From assembly GCF_016616425.1 (NCBI RefSeq), contig NZ_CP067101.1, positions 2,790,001 to 2,854,000 on the forward strand: a DNA stretch of 64,000 nt. Direction: 5' to 3'. This stretch comes from Bradyrhizobium diazoefficiens (lineage in GTDB: Bacteria > Pseudomonadota > Alphaproteobacteria > Rhizobiales > Xanthobacteraceae). Below the pieces are notes generated by a model. The model searched no databases. It saw only the letters and a program-made list of their open reading frames with translations, and was not told the DNA's origin. Made by a program: the position numbers and the translations under genes. Positions 51,666 through 60,482 of this stretch are shown here, piece by piece; within the stretch, counting starts at the first letter, position 1, and each line of letters starts with the position of its first letter.

Positions 51666-53429
51666 ATGGATCATCTTTCTGGATACGCGCGCAGGCCATT
51701 TGCCTTTGTCTTGCGCTATCTTCGGCGGCGCCTCGCGTCGCATCTGGTGATCCTGACCGCCGTGGCGGTAGCCGTTGCCTGCTCCGTGGGTACGCAGTAC
51801 GGCGTCAAATCCCTGGTCGACAGCCTGTCCGCGGGACCGTCACAGGGCGGGAACGTATGGCTGGCATTCATTTTACTCATGTCGCTGATTACGGCGGACA
51901 ACTTCCTGTGGCGGATTGCGAGCTGGACGGCGAGCTTCACCTTCGTTCGTGTCACGGGTGATTTACGTCGTGACATATTTCGTCATCTGACCGGACACGC
52001 ACCGAGTTACTTCTCCGATCGCATGCCCGGCATGCTGACGAGCCGGATCACGGCGACGTCGAATGCGGTGTTCACGGTCGAGAACATGTTCGTCTGGAAC
52101 GTGCTGCCGCCCTGCATTGCCACAGTTGCGGCAATCGCCTTGATTGGAACCGTCAGCCCGTACATGGCGCTTGGCCTGATCGTGATTGCCGGCGGCATGG
52201 TGATTGCGATGTTCCGTCTCGCCGCCGCGGGCAAGCCGCTGCATGACGACTTCGCCGACAAGGCCGCCGTGGTCGACGGCGAGATGATCGACGTCATCAG
52301 CAACATGCCGCTGGTGCGGGCGTTTTGCGGCATCGGCCACGAGCACGAGCGGTTCGACGCGACGGTGAACCGGGAGCTCACCGCACGCGGCCGCAGCCTG
52401 CGTTACCTGGAGAAGCTGCGGCTCACGCATGCCGGCGTGACCGTCCTGTTGACGGTGGCCCTGATGGCTTGGGCGATCACGCTCTGGCAGAAGGGTGAGG
52501 CGACCACCGGCGACGTCGTGCTGGTCTGCACCCTCGGCCTCTCCATTCTCAATGCGACGCGCGACCTCGCGGTGGCGCTGGTCGACGTCACCCAGCACGT
52601 CGCACGGCTGACCGAGGCAATCGCCACGCTGCTGGTGCCGCACGAGCTGCGCGATCATCCCGAGGCCGAGCCGCTGATGAAGAGCGGCGCGGCGATCGCA
52701 TTCAACAACGTCACCTTCGGATATCCCGGCGGCGAGAAGATTTTCGAGCGGTTCAGCCTGCGGCTGCAGCCCGGCCAGCGCGTCGGCCTGGTCGGCCAGT
52801 CCGGCGGCGGCAAGTCGACGCTGTTCACGCTGCTCCAGCGCTTCTACGACATCGATGAAGGCAGCGTCACCATCGACGGCCAGGACATTTCCAAAGTCAC
52901 GCAACTCAGCCTGCGCGAGGCGATCTCCGTGGTGCCGCAGGATATCTCCCTGTTCCACCGCTCTATCCGCGAGAACATCCGCTACGGCCGGCCGAACGCG
53001 ACCGACGACGAGGTTCTGCGCGCCGCAATTGCGGCGCGCTGCGATTTCGTCGATAACCTGCCGGATGGTCTCGACACCATGGTCGGCGACCGCGGCGTCA
53101 AGATGTCGGGCGGCCAGCGCCAGCGCATCGCGATCGCGCGCGCCTTCCTGAAGGATGCCCCGATCCTGCTGCTGGATGAGGCAACCGCCGCGCTCGACAG
53201 CGAATCCGAGGAGGCGATACGCGAGGCGCTGTCACGCCTGATGCGCGGCCGCACCGTGATCGCGATCGCGCATCGGTTGGCGACGCTGCGCAATTTCGAT
53301 CGCGTGGTGGTGCTGAGAAATGGTAAGATCATCGAAGACGGCTCGCCCGAGCGTCTGATGCAAGGCCACGGTCCCTATCGTGAGCTGGTCACGCAGGAAA
53401 TGAGCCGGCTCGCGCAAGCCGCCGCGTAA
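51666..53429 (+). CDS. ABC exporter, fused permease and ATPase
   Basis: A 587-residue ABCB-type half-transporter. About six helices occupy residues 1-310. The nucleotide-binding domain has VGQSGGGKST (Walker A), VVPQDISLF (Q-loop), MSGGQRQRIAIARAFL (signature), LLLDEATAAL (Walker B) and AIAHRLATL (switch His). It would work as a homodimer. Family substrates include glucans, lipids and toxins; the divergent GT4 gene and following debranching enzyme make a carbohydrate or glycolipid cargo plausible. Confidence 0.92.
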   Translation: MDHLSGYARRPFAFVLRYLRRRLASHLVILTAVAVAVACSVGTQYGVKSLVDSLSAGPSQGGNVWLAFILLMSLITADNFLWRIASWTASFTFVRVTGDLRRDIFRHLTGHAPSYFSDRMPGMLTSRITATSNAVFTVENMFVWNVLPPCIATVAAIALIGTVSPYMALGLIVIAGGMVIAMFRLAAAGKPLHDDFADKAAVVDGEMIDVISNMPLVRAFCGIGHEHERFDATVNRELTARGRSLRYLEKLRLTHAGVTVLLTVALMAWAITLWQKGEATTGDVVLVCTLGLSILNATRDLAVALVDVTQHVARLTEAIATLLVPHELRDHPEAEPLMKSGAAIAFNNVTFGYPGGEKIFERFSLRLQPGQRVGLVGQSGGGKSTLFTLLQRFYDIDEGSVTIDGQDISKVTQLSLREAISVVPQDISLFHRSIRENIRYGRPNATDDEVLRAAIAARCDFVDNLPDGLDTMVGDRGVKMSGGQRQRIAIARAFLKDAPILLLDEATAALDSESEEAIREALSRLMRGRTVIAIAHRLATLRNFDRVVVLRNGKIIEDGSPERLMQGHGPYRELVTQEMSRLAQAAA

Positions 53430-53486
53430 CCCACAGTCGCGTTCTCGTGTCGGTTGCGTCTTGAAACAAGCGCAGGGGAGCAGCTC

Positions 53487-55691
53487 ATGTCGGCCGAAGC
53501 CGTAACTCACCTCGTCTCCGTGACGCGGACCCTGGAACAGGTCTCGGAGCAGCCTTTCTATATTCCGATGACCGGGCCGTCGGCGCGGCCGCGGCGTTCG
53601 CTCAAGCACGACGACACCTTCATCGTGCTCGACAGCCACGGCGACATCGGTGCGTCGGCTGGCGGGCCGGACGGCTTGTTCCATTGCGACACGCGCTACC
53701 TCGCGCGGCTCGAGCTCGTGCTCGACGATCTTCAGCCACTGCTGCTCGGGTCGAACCTGCGCGACGACAATTCGGCATTGACCGTCGACCTCACCAATCC
53801 CGACATCTACCGGCAGGGCAGCCTCGTTCTGCAAAAGGACCTGCTGCACATCGTGCGCACGGTCTTCCTGTGGCGCGGCAGGGCCTATCAGCGTATCGGG
53901 GTGCAGAACCACGGCGACCGGCGCACCGGTTTCGACCTGACATTGCTGTTCGACAACGATTTTGCCGATCTGTTCGAGGTGCGCGGCGAGCGGCGCCCGC
54001 GCCGCGGGACCGGCACCAGCCGGTTGCTCGGTCCGACCGACGTGTTGTTCGAATATCGCGGTCTTGACGATACCGAGCGCACCACGGGCCTGCATTTCGA
54101 CCCGCGTCCGACCCACCTCTCCGTCAATTCCGCGACATGGCAGCTCGAACTGGACCCGCACGAAGCGAAGTCGCTGTTCGTGGCCGTGTCCTGCAACCGG
54201 CCGATCGCGGAGGAGCCCGCACGCTTCTTCGGGGGCCTGCTCGCCCATCGCCGCGAGATGCGCCAATCCACGACGGGCGCCGCCAGCATCGAGACCTCCA
54301 ACAACATCTTCAACGAGGTGCTGTGCCAGGCCATGGCCGACCTCAACATCCTGATGACGGAGACGCCGCAGGGGCGTTATCCCTATGCCGGCATTCCCTG
54401 GTACTCGACGACGTTCGGCCGCGACGGCCTGATAACCGCGCTCCAGATGCTATGGGTCGACCCACGCGTCGCCAAGGGCGTCTTGCGCCGGCTCGCGCAT
54501 TTCCAGGCCATGGCGGTCGATCCGCTTGCCGATGCCGCGCCCGGTAAGATCCTGCATGAGATGCGCGGCGGAGAGATGGCGGCGCTGCGCGAGGTGCCGT
54601 TCGCGCAATATTACGGCAGCGTGGATTCGACCGCGCTGTTCGTCCTGCTCGCCGGGAGCTATTTCGAACGCACCGGCGATGAGAAAACATTGATTGAGCT
54701 GTGGCCGGCGATCGAGGCGGGGCTGGCCTGGATCGACGGTCCCGGCGACCCCGACCAGGACGGCTTCGTCGAATATCAGCGCGCGACCGAGAAGGGACTG
54801 GCCAACCAGGGCTGGAAGGACTCGTACGACGCGATCTTCCACGCCGACGGTCAGCTCGCGGAAGGCAATATCGCGCTCGCCGAAGTTCAGGGCTATGTCT
54901 ACGCCGCCAAGCAGCTCGCCGCACGTTGCGCGCTGCGGCTCGGCAAGCCGGACCGTGTGCGCAAGCTCGAGGCCGACGCCAGGGCGCTGGCCGAACGCTT
55001 CGAGACGGCGTTCTGGTGCGAGGAGCTCGGCACCTATGCGCTCGCCCTCGATGGCGCGAAGCGGCCGTGCAAGGTGCGGACCTCGAACGCCGGTCAGGTG
55101 CTGTTCAGCGGCATGATCCGCGAGGACCGCGCCCGCCTCGTCGCCGCCGATCTGTTGCGGCCGCATTTCTTCTCGGGCTGGGGCATCCGCACCGTCGCGC
55201 AGGGCGAAGTGCGCTACAACCCTATGTCCTATCACAACGGGTCGATCTGGCCGCACGACAACGCGCTGATCGCGCTCGGGCTCGCGCGCTATGGCCTCAA
55301 GCATTCGGTGGCGCATGTCTTCAGGGGACTGTTCGACGCGGCGACCTACATGGACCTGCGCCGGTTGCCCGAATTGTTCTGCGGCTTCCGGCGCGAGAAG
55401 CGGCGCGGCCCGACGCTCTATCCGGTCGCCTGCGCGCCGCAGGCCTGGGCCAGCGCGACGCCGTTCACGCTCCTGGAAGCGGCGCTCGGCATCGAGTTCG
55501 ACGTGGCGCGCGGCGAGATTCGCCTGCGCAACCCGCGTCTGCCAGCCTTCCTCAACGAGGTGATCCTGCGCGATCTGCGCCTCGGCGAGTCCAGCGTCGA
55601 TCTTCGCGTCAGCCGCCACGCCGACGACGTGGCGCTGGAGGTGTTGCGCACGCGCGGCCAGATTCAGGTCTCGATCGTGCTGGCGCGCTAG
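53487..55691 (+). CDS. Amylo-alpha-1,6-glucosidase-like glycogen debranching protein
   Basis: A 734-residue protein. The N-terminal beta-sandwich domain (about residues 35-240, SHGDIGASAGGPDGLFHCDT) is the bacterial debranching-enzyme N-domain. The (alpha/alpha)6 barrel follows with PWYSTTFGRDGLITALQMLW, EYQRATEKGLANQGWKDSYD (probable catalytic acid region) and YNPMSYHNGSIWPHDNALIA. It probably hydrolyses alpha-1,6 branches of glycogen or related glucans. GGGGAG six bases before the ATG at 53487 decides the start. It lies 57 bases after the ABC exporter and 20 before the PRC-barrel gene. Confidence 0.88.
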   Translation: MSAEAVTHLVSVTRTLEQVSEQPFYIPMTGPSARPRRSLKHDDTFIVLDSHGDIGASAGGPDGLFHCDTRYLARLELVLDDLQPLLLGSNLRDDNSALTVDLTNPDIYRQGSLVLQKDLLHIVRTVFLWRGRAYQRIGVQNHGDRRTGFDLTLLFDNDFADLFEVRGERRPRRGTGTSRLLGPTDVLFEYRGLDDTERTTGLHFDPRPTHLSVNSATWQLELDPHEAKSLFVAVSCNRPIAEEPARFFGGLLAHRREMRQSTTGAASIETSNNIFNEVLCQAMADLNILMTETPQGRYPYAGIPWYSTTFGRDGLITALQMLWVDPRVAKGVLRRLAHFQAMAVDPLADAAPGKILHEMRGGEMAALREVPFAQYYGSVDSTALFVLLAGSYFERTGDEKTLIELWPAIEAGLAWIDGPGDPDQDGFVEYQRATEKGLANQGWKDSYDAIFHADGQLAEGNIALAEVQGYVYAAKQLAARCALRLGKPDRVRKLEADARALAERFETAFWCEELGTYALALDGAKRPCKVRTSNAGQVLFSGMIREDRARLVAADLLRPHFFSGWGIRTVAQGEVRYNPMSYHNGSIWPHDNALIALGLARYGLKHSVAHVFRGLFDAATYMDLRRLPELFCGFRREKRRGPTLYPVACAPQAWASATPFTLLEAALGIEFDVARGEIRLRNPRLPAFLNEVILRDLRLGESSVDLRVSRHADDVALEVLRTRGQIQVSIVLAR

Positions 55692-55711
55692 CGGCGCGCA
55701 AGGAGGACGTC

Positions 55712-56218
55712 ATGCGTGCGAGCGGAACGTTGACCCTTGGCATAGCCATCGTCGCGAGCCTGGCGGTCGCCAATTCGCGCGCTGCTGGCCCGAATGAGGC
55801 GAATGCGCCGGCAACGGCCCAGCCACCGGCCTCGACCGTGCCTGTCACGCCGAAGGACGCAGCCCCGCCACCGTCGGTGACCATCATCGGCCCGAGCGAG
55901 GCCCACGGCGTGCTCGGCCGCGACGTACGCAGTGCGGCCGGCGAGGACATGGGCCGCATCGTTGACGTCATCGTCGATCGCACCGGCCATGTCCGCGCCG
56001 CGGCCATCGACTTCGGCGGGTTTCTCGGCGTCGGCAGCCGCAAGATCGTGGTGGACTGGAACGCGCTGCGCTTCGGCAAGGTCGCCAACAAGAAGGACAG
56101 CATCACGCTGGAGTTGACCAAGGCGCAGGTTGCGGCTGCGCCGGAGTACAAGGAAGATGCGCCGATCGTCGTGCTCGGCGCGTCCGGCAGCCTTCAACCG
56201 CTGCAAGCGATCCAGTGA
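55712..56218 (+). CDS. PRC-barrel domain protein with signal peptide
   Basis: A 168-residue exported protein. The signal peptide ends at about residue 25 (ANSRAAG). A low-complexity Pro/Ala linker precedes a PRC-barrel domain (VLGRDVRSAAGEDMGRIVDV and DFGGFLGVGSRKIVVDW). PRC-barrel proteins of this secreted type are common in rhizobia and often stress-induced; their binding partner is not known. AAGGAGG precedes the start; the reading frame is in phase with a long non-coding frame from 54701, which is not part of the gene. Confidence 0.88.
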   Translation: MRASGTLTLGIAIVASLAVANSRAAGPNEANAPATAQPPASTVPVTPKDAAPPPSVTIIGPSEAHGVLGRDVRSAAGEDMGRIVDVIVDRTGHVRAAAIDFGGFLGVGSRKIVVDWNALRFGKVANKKDSITLELTKAQVAAAPEYKEDAPIVVLGASGSLQPLQAIQ

Positions 56219-56241
56219 GGTGCGGGGAGGGCTGACCGCCT

Positions 56242-57528
56242 GTGCTGTTGTCGAGGAAGCCGAACCGTGCAGATCGCGACGGCCGCGTCGAGCAGGATAA
56301 CGTCGCCGCGCTATCCTCCGCGGGCCTTCCGGCGCCGTCACGCCAGAGCCTGCGCGGCCTCGACTGGTTCATCTTCTTCCTCGCCGACGTGCAGACCGGA
56401 TTCGGCCCCTTCATTGCGGTCTATCTGACGACCCAGAAATGGACCCAGGTCGAGATCGGCCTCGTGCTGTCGATCGGCGGTATCGTCGCGTTGATCGGGC
56501 AGATGCCGGGCGGCGCGATCATCGACGCCGCCAAATCGGAGCGGCTGGTTGCCGCCCTCGCGATCGCCACCATCGGCTGTTGCGCGCTGGCCTATGCCGC
56601 GATGCCTGTCTTCCCCGTCGTGGTGACCGCGGCCACCTTGCACGCGGCGGCGAGCTGCGTGCTCGGGCCGGCGATCGCCGCGATCAGCCTCGGACTCGTC
56701 GGCCCGCTCGCGATCGGAGAGCGGCTCGGTCGCAACGCGCGCTTCGCCTCGCTTGGCAACGGCGTCGCGGCGGCGGTGATGGGCACCGCGGGCTATCTGC
56801 TGTCGAGCCGCTCGGTATTCCTGGTCACCTTCCTGCTGGCGATTCCAACCCTGATCGCACTCTCGCGCATTCGCGAGCATGAGGTCGACATTGCGCGCTG
56901 TCACGGTGAGATGCCGCGCGAAGCCGCCGACCGTGGCGATACCAACATCTGGCACCTGATCCGGCAGCGTCCGCTCATCGTCTTCGCCCTCAGCGTGCTG
57001 CTGTTGCAGCTCGCGAACGCCGCGATGATGCCGCTGATGGCGAGCGCGGTGACGGCGCGATCGAGCCAATGGGCGACGGTGCTCGTCGCCTTTTGCATCG
57101 TCGTCCCGCAGGCCATCGTGGCGCTGCTCTCGCCGACGGTCGGCCGCAAGGCGCAGCTTTGGGGCCGGCGGCCGTTGCTTCTGATCGGATTTGGCGCCCT
57201 GATGATTCGCGGCCTGCTGTTTGCGACCGTGCGCGATCCGTATCTGCTGGTTGCGGTGCAGGTGTTCGACGGCATCACCGCGGCGGTGTTCGCGGTGATG
57301 ATTCCGCTGATCGTGGCCGACGTCGCCTTCGGCAGCGGCCATTTCAACCTGGCGCAGGGCATCGTCGGTACCGCGACCGGCATCGGCGCGTCCCTCAGCA
57401 CGGCGCTCGGAGGCTATGTCAGCGACAAGTTCGGCAATGCGACCGCCTTCATCGGGCTGTCGGGCATTGCCGCGACGGGGCTCTTGCTGATTCTTCTCGT
57501 GATGCCGGAGACGCGGCGCACGGCATGA
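56242..57528 (+). CDS. MFS transporter
   Basis: A 428-residue, 12-helix major facilitator. DVQTGFGPFIAVYL, GGIVALIGQMPGGAIIDAAK and VFDGITAAVFAVMIPLIVAD are typical of drug/proton antiporters of the YfmO/EmrD-like group. The start is GTG at 56242; a clear Shine-Dalgarno is not seen, so a downstream start near 56248 is possible. Substrate unknown; it follows the PRC-barrel gene by 23 bases. Confidence 0.85.
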   Translation: MLLSRKPNRADRDGRVEQDNVAALSSAGLPAPSRQSLRGLDWFIFFLADVQTGFGPFIAVYLTTQKWTQVEIGLVLSIGGIVALIGQMPGGAIIDAAKSERLVAALAIATIGCCALAYAAMPVFPVVVTAATLHAAASCVLGPAIAAISLGLVGPLAIGERLGRNARFASLGNGVAAAVMGTAGYLLSSRSVFLVTFLLAIPTLIALSRIREHEVDIARCHGEMPREAADRGDTNIWHLIRQRPLIVFALSVLLLQLANAAMMPLMASAVTARSSQWATVLVAFCIVVPQAIVALLSPTVGRKAQLWGRRPLLLIGFGALMIRGLLFATVRDPYLLVAVQVFDGITAAVFAVMIPLIVADVAFGSGHFNLAQGIVGTATGIGASLSTALGGYVSDKFGNATAFIGLSGIAATGLLLILLVMPETRRTA

Positions 57529-57544
57529 TCGCGGCAAAAGAAAA

Positions 57545-57569
57545 GCCGGCCGGAGCGAGTTCGGCCGGC
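57545..57569. terminator. Hairpin after the MFS gene
   Basis: GCCGGCCG (57545-57552), loop GAGCGAGTT, CGGCCGGC (57562-57569): a perfect 8-bp stem 17 bases beyond the MFS stop. There is no U-tract on the plus strand, though an A-rich run precedes it (a U-tract on the minus strand). It probably marks the end of the MFS transcript. Confidence 0.45.
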
Positions 57570-57711
57570 CAAACCGTGGGTCGGCGAATTCGATCCGCTC
57601 GCCGGTGTGGTGCTGCACGAGCACATGGACGTGCTGCCGATTGCGGCGGAGTGAAGGCCGTCCCTCATTGTCCTGCGCGATGAGGATTTCGCGAGCGCGC
57701 GGTCTGGGTTA

Positions 57712-58692
57712 GTGTTGCCGCGTTTCGTCGCGAGGCTGCAATTGGTCACCGAGAAAGATCTCGAGGCAACGCTTGATTTTGTCCAGGCTCACGCAGCAGG
57801 GCCGAAAGCCGGTGTGTTCGGTCCGTCCTCCGTGATCTGGCGGATCGACCGGGAGGCCATCATCTTTCTCGGGGCCGGCCGCGCGCTGCTGCTGCAACTG
57901 GCGCATCCCTGGGTCGCGGCCGCCATTGCCGAGCATTCGAGAACCTTTGCAGATCCGGTTGGCCGCTTTCACCGCACCTTCGGAGTTGTCTTCCCGATGG
58001 TGTTCGGTTCGCTCGACCAGGCGCTGCTGTCGTCCCGACGATTGCATCGGCGCCATGACATGATCGTCGGGCAGATGCCCGAGGCGGTCGGCCCCTTTAC
58101 TGCAGGTTCGCACTACTGCGCCAACGACGTCCCGTCACTGCGCTGGGTTCACGCCACGCTGGTCGAGACCGCCGTGATGACGCATGACCTCGTTCTAGCG
58201 CCACTCTCGGCGGAAGAGCGCGAGCGCTATTGGAACGAGAGCCGACTGTATGGCGCCCTGTTCGGACTGACGGCGGACCATCTGCCGTCGGACTGGACTG
58301 GCTTTGCCGGCTATACCGCGGCAATGATGCAGTCGGAGACGTTGACTGTCAGCGCGGCGGCACGCAACATCGCCTCGCAAATCTTCACCGGCGCACGTCC
58401 GTGGTTGCGGCCGCCGCGCTGGTATCGCGCGCTCACGGCGCGGATGCTGCCGGAGCGGTTGCGTGCCGGGTTCGGTTTTGAGCTTGACGAGCGGGATATC
58501 AAAGCCGCTGACAGCGCACTGCGGTGGATCAGACGCGTCTATCCGAAACTGCCGGACAGGCTGCGTTATGTCGGCCCCTACCAGGAAGCGCAGGCGCGCC
58601 TGCGGGGCGAGCCGCAACCCGACTGGATGACCCGCTGCCTCAACCGCGCCTGGATCGGACGGCCGCAGATGGATCAGCGCGGGAAGGGGTGA
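57712..58692 (+). CDS. Oxygenase MpaB-like (DUF2236) family protein
   Basis: A 326-residue protein of the DUF2236/MpaB superfamily, which includes latex-clearing proteins with a heme b. SSVIWRIDREAIIFLGAGRA and LLQLAHPWVAAAIAEHSRTF form the N-terminal core; HATLVETAVMTHDL and the later FGFELDE segment follow. Histidines at these positions are candidates for heme ligands. Family activities are poorly defined; this copy lacks a signal peptide. The GTG at 57712 is the only start that keeps the conserved N-terminus. Confidence 0.8.
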   Translation: MLPRFVARLQLVTEKDLEATLDFVQAHAAGPKAGVFGPSSVIWRIDREAIIFLGAGRALLLQLAHPWVAAAIAEHSRTFADPVGRFHRTFGVVFPMVFGSLDQALLSSRRLHRRHDMIVGQMPEAVGPFTAGSHYCANDVPSLRWVHATLVETAVMTHDLVLAPLSAEERERYWNESRLYGALFGLTADHLPSDWTGFAGYTAAMMQSETLTVSAAARNIASQIFTGARPWLRPPRWYRALTARMLPERLRAGFGFELDERDIKAADSALRWIRRVYPKLPDRLRYVGPYQEAQARLRGEPQPDWMTRCLNRAWIGRPQMDQRGKG

Positions 58693-58700
58693 CTCTCACG

Positions 58701-58840
58701 CTCGTGTCCCGGACAAGCCGCAAAGCGTGAGCGTTGCGGCGCAGAGCCGGGACCCAGATTCCTCGGGCTCTGGTGTGGCCTGGGCCCCGGCTCAGCAGCG
58801 CACCGCTGAAGAAGCGCTGCGCTGCGTCCGGGGCACGAGA
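58701..58840. repeat. Long inverted repeat, CTCGTGTCCCGGAC type
   Basis: The element begins CTCGTGTCCCGGAC and ends GTCCGGGGCACGAG, forming an outer stem; the inside carries AAGCCGCAAAGCGTGAGCGT, GGGACCCAGATTCC and TGGGCCCCGGCTCAGCAGCG. It lies between the convergent MpaB-like and glgA genes. This is the pattern of another rhizobial repeat family, usually placed at convergent gene ends. Confidence 0.75.
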
Positions 58841-58885
58841 GGAGAGTGAGGCGCACACTCTCTCCACCTGAGGCGGCGCCCTTTC

Positions 58886-60301
58886 TCACACCGCCGCCAG
58901 CTTGCGATACAGCGCGCCGTAGCAGCCGGCCGAGATGTTCCAGGAGAACGACCGTCCCATGGCGCTGCGGCGCATGGTGTCGAGCTGGTCCTGCGCCGTG
59001 AAGGCCGAGAAGGCCCGGCGGACGCCGCCGAGGAAGGACTCGTGCGACGGTTTGGCGAACAGGAATCCGGTCTCGCCGTCGGTGATGGTCTCGGCAAGGC
59101 CGCCAGTCTGGTGCCCGATCGGCAGGGAGCCGAAGCGCTGGGCGTACATCTGGCTGAGGCCGCAGGGCTCGAAGCGCGACGGCATCAGGGTGAAATCGCT
59201 GCCGGCAAAGATGCGGCGAGCCTGCGCATCGTTGAAGCCGATCGCGACGCCGATTGCGTCGGGGCGGCGGCGATGCGCGTCGATCAAGGCCTGCTCGAGC
59301 GCCGGCTCGCCGGAGCCGGTGACCACGATCTGCCCACCGGCATCGACGATCTCGTCGGCCGCCGACAACACGAGATCGATGCCCTTCTGGTGCACGAGGC
59401 GCGCGACGATGCCGAACATGGGCCCGCGCGAGACCGCAAGCCCGAACTGCTTGCGCACATAATCCGCATTGGCCCTCTTGCCGACCCAGTCGCCGGCGCC
59501 GAACTGCTGGGCAAGCTGGGCGCAGGAGCGCGGGTCCCAGCTCTCATCGATGCCGTTGAGGATGCCGGTGAGCTCGGCGGCATCGGAGCGGACGCGAAGC
59601 AAGCCTTCGAGGCCGCAGCCGAACTCGGCCGTCGTGATCTCCCTCGCATAGGTGCCGCTGACGGTGGTGAGGTGCGAGGCGTAGACGAGGCCCGCCTTGA
59701 GGAACGAGACCTGGTCGTAGAACTCGACGCCGTCGATGTGGAACGAGCTTTCCGGTGCGCCGATCCGCCGCAACGAGTCCTTCGGGAAGAGGCCCTGATA
59801 GGCGAGGTTGTGGATGGTCAGGATCGACGGCAGCTTGGCGCCGTGCCAGGCGAGATAGGCCGGCACGAGCGAGGCCTGCCAGTCATTGGCGTGGATCAGG
59901 TCTGCTGCCCAATTCTTGTCCAGCTTGCCCATGGCCAGCTCAGCGGCTGCCGAGGCCAAGCGCGCGAAGCGGATGTCGTTGTCCGGCCAGTCGCGGCCGC
60001 TTTCGTCGCCATAGGGGTTGCCGGGGCGGTCGTAGAGTTGCGAGCACAACAACACGTAGACCGGAAGACCGTCCTTGGTCGCGGCCCGGCCGAGCGAACA
60101 GGCCGGCATTTCCGCGAACGCCGGGCAGCGGCCAACGATCTGAATATGCGTGAGTTGCTCGATGATGTCGCGATAGCCCGGCAGCATGATCCGGATATCG
60201 GCGAAGGGGCGAAGGGCGCGGGGAAGGGCTGCGGAAACGGCGCCAAGTCCGCCAACGCGGACGAAATCGTCCATTTCCGTGGTGACGAACAAGACCCTCA
60301 A
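58886..60301 (-). CDS. glgA: Glycogen synthase
   Basis: A 471-residue GT5 enzyme. The N-terminus has LFVTTEMDDFVRVGGLGAVS, where the ADP-glucose KxGGL motif is present as RVGGL, an unusual lysine-to-arginine change. HANDWQASLVPAYLAW, TIHNLAYQG and the C-terminal PSRFEPCGLSQMYAQRFGSL, with QTGGLAET, are canonical, including the catalytic glutamate. It elongates alpha-1,4-glucan from ADP-glucose. A TTG at 60301 is chosen because translation then starts at the conserved LRVLFVTTE; longer frames add unrelated residues. A near-consensus EcfG-type promoter (GGAAC-N16-TGTT, 60443-60467) is upstream. The debranching enzyme is 3 kb away. Confidence 0.88.
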   Translation of the reverse strand: MRVLFVTTEMDDFVRVGGLGAVSAALPRALRPFADIRIMLPGYRDIIEQLTHIQIVGRCPAFAEMPACSLGRAATKDGLPVYVLLCSQLYDRPGNPYGDESGRDWPDNDIRFARLASAAAELAMGKLDKNWAADLIHANDWQASLVPAYLAWHGAKLPSILTIHNLAYQGLFPKDSLRRIGAPESSFHIDGVEFYDQVSFLKAGLVYASHLTTVSGTYAREITTAEFGCGLEGLLRVRSDAAELTGILNGIDESWDPRSCAQLAQQFGAGDWVGKRANADYVRKQFGLAVSRGPMFGIVARLVHQKGIDLVLSAADEIVDAGGQIVVTGSGEPALEQALIDAHRRRPDAIGVAIGFNDAQARRIFAGSDFTLMPSRFEPCGLSQMYAQRFGSLPIGHQTGGLAETITDGETGFLFAKPSHESFLGGVRRAFSAFTAQDQLDTMRRSAMGRSFSWNISAGCYGALYRKLAAV

Positions 60302-60482
60302 GAACGGCTGCCCTCTTCCGATCCCGCTTGCTGCTATGCAAGAACGGGTCCAGTTGCCCACACATTCCAATGCCCGCCCACGCGGCGCGTCCGTTCGGTA
60401 AACGCTTTCCTGCTCAGCCGCCGCCCTCTAGGGTCGGCCATCAACAAGAGAGAGCATTGAAGGTTCCAAGGGGGCTTCGCGG

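Noticed and set aside
57575..57655. Plus-strand frame encoding KPWVGEFDPLAGVVLHEH with a stop after IAAE
   Set aside because: It looks protein-like but has no start codon or ribosome site and overlaps the hairpin after the MFS gene; not supported as a gene.
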